A stretch of 33,734 nucleotides of DNA from Pseudonocardiales bacterium. Its GTDB lineage: Bacteria; Actinomycetota; Actinomycetes; Mycobacteriales; Jatrophihabitantaceae. The notes under the pieces were generated by a model. It was not told the DNA's origin. It saw only the letters and a list, made by a program, of their open reading frames with translations, and did no database searches. The translations under genes were made by a program, and so were the position numbers. Within the stretch, counting starts at the first letter, position 1. Every line of letters begins with the position of its first letter. The stretch spans positions 1 to 33,734 of the forward strand of contig JAOPWD010000117.1 of the NCBI GenBank assembly GCA_025965875.1. The letters are read 5' to 3'. Shown here in pieces: positions 24,543 through 30,443 of the stretch.

Positions 24543-24595
24543 TATAGTGACAATTCCGAAAGAACAGTGGGGTGCATCTATCGCACCAGCCCCAC
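24543..24595 (+). promoter_or_regulatory. Candidate -10 and leader hairpin before the HTH gene
   Basis: TATAGT at 24543-24548 is the best -10 hexamer in the region, but no -35 is correctly spaced. Downstream, GGTGC (24571-24575) pairs with GCACC (24583-24587), and the flanking GTGGGG (24567-24572) and CCCCAC (24590-24595) can form an alternative or extended stem. The leader before ATG 24695 would be about 140 bases. It contains no recognised riboswitch. Confidence 0.33.
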
Positions 24596-24694
24596 CCGTA
24601 CCGCTAGTGTGCACTTAAGCACGTGCGTGTCCCGTTCGCCGGTGGGGAAGCCGACGCACCGACACGTGCCGAAGGTGTCGGTGGAGAAATGAAT

Positions 24695-24943
24695 ATGTCA
24701 GACAAGCGCGGAGCTGGCGAGCCCGCAGATGAGACCGGACCAAATCCGGTTGATCTGCCGCTCGCTGAGGTCAAGTTCTTGACTGTGGCCGAAGTGGCTG
24801 CTGTCATGCGCGTTTCCAAGATGACCGTGTACCGGATGGTGCACAGCGGCGATCTGCCCGCGGTGCGCGTCGGCCGGTCCTTCCGGGTGCCGGAAAAGGC
24901 CGTCCACGAGTACCTGCGGGCGGCGTTCATCGAAGCTGGTTGA
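24695..24943 (+). CDS. Excisionase-type helix-turn-helix DNA-binding protein (Rv0500A-like)
   Basis: An 82-residue protein. After a flexible acidic head of about 25 residues comes a MerR/excisionase winged HTH: FLTVAEVAAVMRVSKMTVYRMV (helix-turn-helix, about residues 27-48), then GDLPAVRVGRSFRVPEKAV, the wing and the final helix. It is related to the BldC-like small regulators and matches Rv0500A in position. I chose ATG 24695 because GGAG (24683-24686) is eight bases upstream; ATG 24689 is too close to it and GTG 24623 would add an unlikely extension. Targets are unknown. Confidence 0.87.
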   Translation: MSDKRGAGEPADETGPNPVDLPLAEVKFLTVAEVAAVMRVSKMTVYRMVHSGDLPAVRVGRSFRVPEKAVHEYLRAAFIEAG

Positions 24944-25030
24944 CCAAGCGCTGGGCGGTGCCGGGTAAGGTGACGGACTGATAGCCACACCAGCCCGGCG
25001 AGCACGCCTGGGTACGTCACCAACAACTAG

Positions 25031-25044
25031 CCCGGTCCGCCGGG
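25031..25044 (+). promoter_or_regulatory. Small GC hairpin just before the bS22 ribosome site
   Basis: CCCGG (25031-25035), loop TCCG, CCGGG (25040-25044) forms a perfect five-pair stem. It ends four bases before the GAGG-type site (ATGAGG, 25048-25053) of the ribosomal micro-gene. It could modulate initiation. Confidence 0.35.
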
Positions 25045-25059
25045 TCGATGAGGTTTCGC

Positions 25060-25158
25060 ATGGGTTCTGTCATCAAGAAGCGGCGCAAGCGGATGGCCAA
25101 GAAGAAGCACCGCAAGCTGCTGAAGAAGACGCGCGTCCAACGCCGCAACAAGAAGTAG
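25060..25158 (+). CDS. Small ribosomal subunit protein bS22 (AURKAIP1/COX24-domain), 32 residues
   Basis: The frame reads [20 protein letters not shown] and continues [13 protein letters not shown] before TAG at 25156. It is almost entirely basic, rich in Lys and Arg. This is the actinobacterial micro-protein annotated as AURKAIP1/COX24 and found in mycobacterial ribosome structures as bS22 (Rv0500B in M. tuberculosis). AGG of the ATGAGG site ends six bases before ATG 25060. It sits between the HTH gene and the SDR gene exactly as in mycobacteria. Its short length makes it easy to miss in automatic gene calls. Confidence 0.92.
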   Translation: MGSVIKKRRKRMAKKKHRKLLKKTRVQRRNKK

Positions 25159-25186
25159 CCGCCGCGACGCGACCCCGGGAGCCGAA

Positions 25187-26161
25187 GTGTCCAGCGTCGT
25201 CCTGATCACGGGTGTCAGCCGCTACCTCGGTGCTCGACTGGCCGCGCTGCTCGCTGCCGACTCGTCGATCGAGCGAGTGATCGGCGTCGACGCCACCGCG
25301 CTCTACCAGGCCGACCTGCTCCACCTCGGCCGCACGGAGTACGTCCGCGCCGACATCCGCAATCCGCTCATCGCCAAGGTTCTCGCGCAGGCTCGCGTCG
25401 ACACCGTGGTGCACGCCGCGATGGGCACCATCCGCGGCGCCGGCGGCCGGGCGCCGACCAAGGACTTGAACCTCGTCGGCACCATGCAGTTGCTCGCCGC
25501 GTGCCAGCGCTCGGAGTCGGTCTCGCGCGTCGTCGTGAAATCGACGACCGCGGTGTACGGGTCGGGGCCGCGCGATCCCGCCGCGTTCACCGAGGAGATG
25601 GCCGCTGCCGGGCAACCGCGCGGTGGGTACGCCAGGGACGCCGTCGAGGTCGAGGACTACGTGCGTGGCTTCATGCGACGCCGCCCGGACATCGCGGTGT
25701 CGATCCTGCGCTTCGCCAGCCTGATCGGCCCCACCATCGACTCGCCGCTCACCCGCTACCTGGCCATGCCGATCGTGCCCACCTCGCTCGGCTTCGATCC
25801 GCGCCTGCAGTTGCTGCACGAATCCGACGCCGTCGAGGTGCTGCGCCTGGCCACCATCGACAACCACCCCGGCGTCTACAACGTCGCCGGCGACGGCGTC
25901 GTCTACCTGTCCCAGGCGGTGCGTCGCGCCGGGCGGTTCCGGCTGCCGGTGCCGGCGGCCGCGATCTCGCTGGTCGGCGGCATCGTGCGCAACAGCGGCG
26001 TCATCGAGTTCTCCGCCGAGCAGGCCAGTTTCCTGAACTTCGGGCGGGTGGTCGACACGTCCCGCCTGCGCGCCGAATTCGGCTACACACCGCGACTGTC
26101 CACCGAGCAGGCGTTGCGGTCCTATCTCGACGGACGATCCGCTACGGACGAGGTGGCCTGA
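25187..26161 (+). CDS. NAD-dependent epimerase/dehydratase-family protein (Rv0501-like), atypical active site
   Basis: Extended SDR of 324 residues. The N-terminal Rossmann loop is ITGVSRYLGARLA instead of the usual GxxGxxG. ADIRNP (Asp56) and HAAMGT follow the family pattern, and the serine region is KSTTAVYG. Where the catalytic YxxxK is expected the sequence is GYARDAVEVE, with Tyr148 present but Ala instead of Lys four residues later. The mycobacterial homologue, named galE2, shares this feature as I recall, so it may not be an ordinary sugar epimerase. GTG 25187 has GGGAG five bases upstream. The acyltransferase gene follows after one base. Confidence 0.8.
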   Translation: MSSVVLITGVSRYLGARLAALLAADSSIERVIGVDATALYQADLLHLGRTEYVRADIRNPLIAKVLAQARVDTVVHAAMGTIRGAGGRAPTKDLNLVGTMQLLAACQRSESVSRVVVKSTTAVYGSGPRDPAAFTEEMAAAGQPRGGYARDAVEVEDYVRGFMRRRPDIAVSILRFASLIGPTIDSPLTRYLAMPIVPTSLGFDPRLQLLHESDAVEVLRLATIDNHPGVYNVAGDGVVYLSQAVRRAGRFRLPVPAAAISLVGGIVRNSGVIEFSAEQASFLNFGRVVDTSRLRAEFGYTPRLSTEQALRSYLDGRSATDEVA

Positions 26162-26162
26162 C

Positions 26163-27194
26163 GTGGACGAGGCACGCGTCATCCCGTTGCACGGCCGCGA
26201 GAACGGCGACCGGCCGGCGCGGCGTTCGGCGCCCCGGCGCGGCACCACACCGAAGGCCGAGGCGTCGATCCATCCCCTGCACAACAGCGACACCGACAGC
26301 GAGGCCGCTGACCTGCCGGCGACACCCGTTTCGGCCGTGCCCGCCTGGGACCGCCGAATCGCCGACGGTTTGGCGTTCCTGCGCCGACGGTTGGCCGGCG
26401 ACTACGCCATCGACGACTTCGGCTTCGATCCTGACCTGACCGAGAACGTCATCATCCCGCTGCTCAAACCGTTGTACGACCAGTGGTTCCGCGTCGAGGT
26501 CAACGGGGTCGAGAACCTCCCGACTGACGGCGGCGCGCTGCTGGTGGCCAATCACGCCGGCGGGCTGTGGGCGCTCGACAGCGCGATGACCGCGGTCGCG
26601 GTCCACGACCACACGGGCGACGGCGACGAGCCGGGTCGCTACCTGCGCATGCTCGGCGCTGACCTGCTCTTCACCGCGCCCGGCATCGGGACGCTCGCGC
26701 GCAAGGCCGGGGCGACCCTGGCCTGCAACCCCGACGCCGAGCGACTGCTGCGCGGCGGCGAGCTCGTCGGGGTGTGGCCAGAGGGATACAAGGGCATCGG
26801 CAAACCGTTCCGCGACCGCTATCAGCTCCAGCGCTTCGGCCGCGGTGGATTCGTGCACGCCGCGCTGCGCACTGGCGCCCCGATCATCCCGGTGTCGATC
26901 GTCGGCTCCGAAGAGATCCACCCCGTCCTGGCCAACGTCAAGACGCTCGCACGGGTGCTGAACCTGCCCTACTTCCCGCTCACCCCAACCTTCCCGTGGC
27001 TGGGCCCGCTCGGGCTCGTGCCGCTGCCCAGCAAGTGGTACATCGAGTTCGGCGAGCCGATCCACACCTCGCCCTACGGCGCCGAATCGGCCGATGACCC
27101 GGTCGTCCTCTTCGACATCACCGACCGGGTCCGCGAGACGATCCAGAGCACGCTCTACCGGTTGTTGGTCCAGCGCCGATCGGTCTGGCGCTAG
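26163..27194 (+). CDS. Lysophospholipid/glycerolipid acyltransferase (Rv0502-like, PlsC superfamily)
   Basis: A 343-residue acyltransferase. The first 80 residues are hydrophilic; the domain begins near FGFDPDLTE. Active-site block I is VANHAGGLWALDS with His131 and Asp139; the spacing to Asp is seven residues, one more than I recall for Rv0502 (NHAGVLPFDG) and longer than the classical HX4D. Block III is VWPEGYKGIGKPF, and the phosphate-binding ALRTGAPIIPVSIVGSEEI is intact. GTG 26163 starts one base after the SDR stop, so the two are co-translated. Probably a membrane-lipid or cell-envelope acylation enzyme acting at the inner face of the membrane. Confidence 0.83.
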   Translation: MDEARVIPLHGRENGDRPARRSAPRRGTTPKAEASIHPLHNSDTDSEAADLPATPVSAVPAWDRRIADGLAFLRRRLAGDYAIDDFGFDPDLTENVIIPLLKPLYDQWFRVEVNGVENLPTDGGALLVANHAGGLWALDSAMTAVAVHDHTGDGDEPGRYLRMLGADLLFTAPGIGTLARKAGATLACNPDAERLLRGGELVGVWPEGYKGIGKPFRDRYQLQRFGRGGFVHAALRTGAPIIPVSIVGSEEIHPVLANVKTLARVLNLPYFPLTPTFPWLGPLGLVPLPSKWYIEFGEPIHTSPYGAESADDPVVLFDITDRVRETIQSTLYRLLVQRRSVWR

Positions 27195-27209
27195 CCCTCA
27201 CCGCGTGGC

Positions 27210-28034
27210 TTAGCTGCGCTTACGGCGTACGGCCAGGCCCACGGCGATCCCACCACCGACGGCGGTGAGCCCCAGCGCCGCGGGGATGCCCACGCGGGCC
27301 ACCTTGCGACCGGAGCGGAAGTCCTGGATCTCCCAGCCGCGGTCCTTGGCCTCGGCCCGCAGCGCGGAATCGGGGTTGACTGCCACGGCCCGGCCCACGA
27401 GCGACAGCATCGGGATGTCGTTGATCGAGTCCGAATACGCCACGCAGCGCGACAGGTCCAGCCCCTCACGTGCGGCCAGCGCGCTGATCGCGTGTGCCTT
27501 CGCCTCCCCATGCAGCACCTCACCGACGAGGTGGCCGGTGTAGACGCCGTCCTCCGACTCCGACACCGTGCCGAGGGCCCCGGTGAGCTCGAGGCGCTGC
27601 GCGATGATCGTGGCCAGTTCGACCGGAGTTGCCGTCACCAACCACACCCGGTGGCCGGCCGCGATGTGCTGCTGGGCCAAGGCTTGTGTGCCGGACCAGA
27701 TCTTGTCGGCCATCTCCTCGTCGTAGATCTCCTCACCCAGAGCCACGATGTCAGCGACTCGCTTGCCGGCGACGAAGGCGAGCGCGGACTCGCGGGCGTG
27801 GTGCATGTCGCCGTGTCGCTCGCCGCGCAGCCGTAGCCGGGTCTGGCGTGCGGTGAAGCGCACCAGGTCCCGCCACGAGAAGAAGTCGCGCGCGGCCATC
27901 CCTTTGGCGAAATGGAAGATCGAGGCACCGACCACCATCGTGTTGTCGACGTCGAAGAACGCCGCGGCGCGAGGATCGGGCTCCATCGGCAGCGCCCGGT
28001 CGAACTCGGCCCTGTCCAACGCCGGCTCAGCCAC
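27210..28034 (-). CDS. HAD-IB-family hydrolase, SerB1-like
   Basis: Haloacid-dehalogenase phosphatase of 274 residues. Motif I FFDVDNT carries Asp28 and Asp30. VTATP is motif II, and AYSDSINDIPML supplies the two acidic motif-IV residues. This HAD-IB subgroup includes phosphoserine phosphatase-like proteins (SerB1, Rv0505c). A C-terminal hydrophobic helix (about residues 250-268) followed by RRKRS suggests a membrane anchor. GTG 28034 is preceded by TACCCT with six bases between (leaderless pattern). It is transcribed away from the rsbN gene, which lies upstream on the same strand, 81 bases away. Confidence 0.85.
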   Translation of the reverse strand: MAEPALDRAEFDRALPMEPDPRAAAFFDVDNTMVVGASIFHFAKGMAARDFFSWRDLVRFTARQTRLRLRGERHGDMHHARESALAFVAGKRVADIVALGEEIYDEEMADKIWSGTQALAQQHIAAGHRVWLVTATPVELATIIAQRLELTGALGTVSESEDGVYTGHLVGEVLHGEAKAHAISALAAREGLDLSRCVAYSDSINDIPMLSLVGRAVAVNPDSALRAEAKDRGWEIQDFRSGRKVARVGIPAALGLTAVGGGIAVGLAVRRKRS

Positions 28035-28040
28035 CTGAAC

Positions 28041-28046
28041 AGGGTA
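28041..28046 (-). promoter_or_regulatory. Candidate -10 box, leaderless start of the SerB1-like gene
   Basis: On the minus strand TACCCT (28046-28041) ends six bases before GTG 28034. No Shine-Dalgarno is present. Confidence 0.4.
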
Positions 28047-28103
28047 TCGACGCTAAGTGTCCGGGCGTGTCCGGGTGAAGACCAACCGGTTACCGGCAGG
28101 GGA

Positions 28104-28126
28104 GGCGGACGGCTCTCAGCCGCCGA
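28104..28126 (-). terminator. Hairpin over the rsbN stop codon
   Basis: CGGCT (28122-28118 on the minus strand), loop GAG, AGCCG (28114-28110), with further GG/CC pairing across a one-base bulge. It spans the TGA at 28118-28116. No T-run follows, so it may be a weak Rho-independent-type terminator or a 3' stabilising hairpin. Confidence 0.3.
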
Positions 28127-29348
28127 GACAGATGCCCAGCACGGACAGCGTGCAGGTGTGGGTGCTGGTCGCCGCGCTCGAGCTGGTGGGCGGGGTCGGG
28201 CCGGGCAACGTGATCGGCGGCAACGTGATCGGCAACGGGATCGTCACCTCGCCATGGCTCGTGTCCGGCACCGAAGGGATGCTCGGATTGAGCGGCACGG
28301 TGACGGTCGTGGCGTTCGAGCCGCTGCCGGTTACGGCCGGTGAGTTGCCGCCCTTGTTGACCGGTTGGCGCGTCTTGGTCGGCGCGGTGGACGTCTTCGC
28401 CGGATCCGGGGTGGCGGAGCAGTCGGTGGTGCATGGCATCGGGCCGAGTTCGTCGGTCGTGGTCTTGTCCAAGCAGTTGCAGCCCAGATCGGCGTGCAAC
28501 GCCGTGGCCCGCGACAAGGCCTGGGTAGTGAGCGAGCTCGACGCGGCGACGCGGTCCTGCAGCGGGCCAGCGCCCAACCTGTCAGCGATGCCCTGCAGCC
28601 GGGCGAGTTGACTGGGCGCCCAACTGGTCAGCGCCTTCAGTGGAGCTGACGAGCCGCTGCTCACAGCAGCGGCATCGAGCAACTTTGCGCCATTACGGGT
28701 TTCGGAGTCGGCCGAGTCCAGCGTTGTCGAGATGAGTTTGGCCGTGGCCGCGTTGACGCCACCGGCTGCGTTCGCGCCGGGGCCACCGGCCATCGACGAC
28801 GTGTGCGACAGCAACGCCGAGACCTCTTCGGCCCGCGTCCGCGCAAGTTTGAGGTACTCGCGACCCTTTGCGGCGTCATCGGGTGCCAGCGAAAGTGCGA
28901 CGTTCTCGTTGGCCCGCTTCAGCGAATACAGCGCGTCGCCGGGCAGCGCCTTCTTGCTGACCCACACCGCGCCGCCGAGCAGCATGGCGAACACAGCGAC
29001 CACGGCAGTCACGGCGGCGAGCGGTCGGGCGATGGAAATCCTCGACGTCCAGCCGACCGCGGCACCCAGCCTTGATTTCGCGGGCTTGGCGACTTTCACG
29101 TGCTTGCCGGCGGTCTCGGTAGGCCGTGTCTCGATTGCGGGGCCTTCGGCGACGAGCCGCGGTGCGACCGCCACCAACTGGGCGCGCAGTTCGGCGCGGA
29201 AATGGGCGCGCGGTGCGGGCGCTGGCTCGATGGTGGCGAGCTGGGCAACCAGCGACCGAATCCGAGGGTCACTCGACCGGGCGGGATCCTCGAATCGCCG
29301 CAGCGATCCGCTCAGCATCGATACGCGATGCTCAGCCATGTCCGACAT
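28116..29348 (-). CDS. rsbN: RsbN-like anti-sigma factor with DUF5667 domain
   Basis: Membrane-spanning anti-sigma factor expected to hold the BldN-like sigma factor. About 410 residues. The cytoplasmic N-terminus has a LxxLATIEPAPxPRAHFRAELRAQL segment near residues 35-60, as in Streptomyces RsbN. One transmembrane helix lies at about 107-130 (LAAVTAVVAVFAMLLGG). DUF5667 follows with LPGDALYSLKRANE. The extracytoplasmic tail is low-complexity Thr/Pro/Ser (repeated ITLPP) and ends with two Cys flanking a hydrophobic stretch (CTLSVLGICLGG). ATG 29348 has AGGG six bases upstream; ATG 29339 is also possible. It follows the bldN-like gene after 117 bases, as in Streptomyces. Confidence 0.83.
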   Translation of the reverse strand: MSDMAEHRVSMLSGSLRRFEDPARSSDPRIRSLVAQLATIEPAPAPRAHFRAELRAQLVAVAPRLVAEGPAIETRPTETAGKHVKVAKPAKSRLGAAVGWTSRISIARPLAAVTAVVAVFAMLLGGAVWVSKKALPGDALYSLKRANENVALSLAPDDAAKGREYLKLARTRAEEVSALLSHTSSMAGGPGANAAGGVNAATAKLISTTLDSADSETRNGAKLLDAAAVSSGSSAPLKALTSWAPSQLARLQGIADRLGAGPLQDRVAASSSLTTQALSRATALHADLGCNCLDKTTTDELGPMPCTTDCSATPDPAKTSTAPTKTRQPVNKGGNSPAVTGSGSNATTVTVPLNPSIPSVPDTSHGEVTIPLPITLPPITLPGPTPPTSSSAATSTHTCTLSVLGICLGG

Positions 29349-29465
29349 CCTCTGCCCTGAAAACGCACTGCCTGCGGTTGGCAGTCCCGGAGGTTCTAGT
29401 CCCCGCACTTCCGTGACTCACTTCATTCAACGAGCCGTAAGCGATTTCGATACTCTGTGCGGTCC

Positions 29466-30287
29466 TCATCGCAGGTCCTCGCCAACCAGCTCGGCGAGTT
29501 TGCGGACCGCCCGATGCTGCAGTGCTTTGATTGCGCCGTCGTTCTTGCCCATCACCGCCGCAGTCTCACTAACCGAAAAGCCCTGGATAAAGCGCAGCAT
29601 GACGCAGTCACGCTGTTCGGCGCCGAGCTGCTTCACCGCGGCCATCAACCGGTCGGAACTGAGTCCGTCGAGCACGGCGGCCTCGGGACTCGGCGATGAT
29701 TCCTTTCCCTCGATGGTGTCGGCGGTGGTTATCTCGAGGCGGTGCCGGGCCGATTTCATGTGGTCGAGCACGATATTGCGCGCAATGGTGATGAACCACG
29801 CGCCGATATCGCGACCTTGATAGGTAATCGTGCTAATCCGCCGCAGCGCGCGCAGGAACGTCTCGCTGGTGAAGTCCTCAGCCATGCCGCGGTCGTTCAC
29901 TCGGTAGTAGACGAATCGGAAGACGATGTCGACGTAGCGGTCATAGAGCTGGCCGAACGCTTCGCCGTCGCCGGCCTGAGCCAGCGTCACGAGCCGCCAC
30001 GTTTCGACGTGCTCGTCCTCGACGACCGCAGGGTCCGGAGCCTGCGGTGCGGCGCCGCCGGAAGCGCTGCGCCCGGTAGCTGCGTGCGCGCGTCCCCGTC
30101 CCGGCCGAGTGCCCGGGATGGTGGCTTCGCTGGCCATCAGCAGCCCGCCTGGCAGCCCTGCGCCGGCCAATGCGAACGCCGGCCGCGTACCCATCGCGGC
30201 GCGTGCTTCGTTGATCAATTCGGCCAAGGTGCGCAGACCAAAAACGGGGTCGCGAGACCCCGCAAATGGCCGTGCTGCGCTTGGCAT
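29466..30287 (-). CDS. bldN: ECF sigma factor, BldN-like
   Basis: Extracytoplasmic-function RNA polymerase sigma factor. From ATG 30287 the protein has 273 residues, matching the roughly 277 I recall for Streptomyces BldN. The first 95 residues are a Pro/Ala/Gly-rich extension, equivalent to the BldN pro-sequence that is cleaved in Streptomyces. Sigma region 2 spans about 112-180 (FGQLYDRYVDIVFRF, AEDFTSETFLRALRR, RDIGAWFITIARN). Region 4 spans about 215-268 (LGAEQRDCVMLRFIQG, VSETAAVMGKNDGAIKALQHRAVRKL). The ribosome site AAGGG is about 10 bases upstream, somewhat far. The frame is open upstream to 30380, but that part reads as leader. Downstream partner: the RsbN-like gene. Confidence 0.87.
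   Translation of the reverse strand: MPSAARPFAGSRDPVFGLRTLAELINEARAAMGTRPAFALAGAGLPGGLLMASEATIPGTRPGRGRAHAATGRSASGGAAPQAPDPAVVEDEHVETWRLVTLAQAGDGEAFGQLYDRYVDIVFRFVYYRVNDRGMAEDFTSETFLRALRRISTITYQGRDIGAWFITIARNIVLDHMKSARHRLEITTADTIEGKESSPSPEAAVLDGLSSDRLMAAVKQLGAEQRDCVMLRFIQGFSVSETAAVMGKNDGAIKALQHRAVRKLAELVGEDLR
30245..30262 (-). repeat. Perfect inverted repeat in the early bldN coding region
   Basis: CGGGGTC (30245-30251), GCGA, GACCCCG (30256-30262): seven pairs with a four-base loop. It lies about 9-14 codons after the ATG. The plus-strand copy has a GNRA-type loop; the mRNA copy has TCGC as loop. Confidence 0.6.
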
Positions 30288-30334
30288 CGAGCAGTTACCC
30301 TTCGGCCTGGGTAGTGCATGTGAAGACGGCGCTA

Positions 30335-30362
30335 ACCTTACCTGCCGGTAGGGGTTCGTAAA
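30335..30362 (-). promoter_or_regulatory. Candidate bldN promoter with palindrome in the spacer
   Basis: On the minus strand TTTACG (30362-30357), 16 bases, then TAAGGT (30340-30335). The spacer contains the near-palindrome CCTACCGGCAGG (30352-30341, one mismatch), placed right beside the -10 box. That is a good position for an operator. The transcript would start near 30328, about 40 bases before ATG 30287. Confidence 0.42.
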
Positions 30363-30443
30363 GCCTCTTGAGCACACCAATCCGGCGCATGCATCGCAGG
30401 CCTACGGTGGGGGTTGACGCCGGGCAATGGGAGGCAATCGGGC

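Noticed and set aside
24512-24548. TTGACC and TATAGT as a promoter pair for the HTH gene
   Set aside because: The spacer is 25 bases, too long for a normal sigma-70-type promoter; only the -10 was kept.
23466-24614. A 382-codon open frame on the minus strand opposite proC
   Set aside because: No domain motif, extreme Gly/Arg/Asp/His composition, and full overlap with the well-supported proC gene.
24940-24971. TTGACC and TAAGGT as a promoter for the bS22 gene
   Set aside because: The spacer is 20 bases and the -35 covers the stop codon of the HTH gene; not convincing enough to list.
30334-30353. Possible BldD operator before bldN (TTAC...GTAG)
   Set aside because: The half-sites are six bases apart instead of five and one half does not match the consensus I recall.
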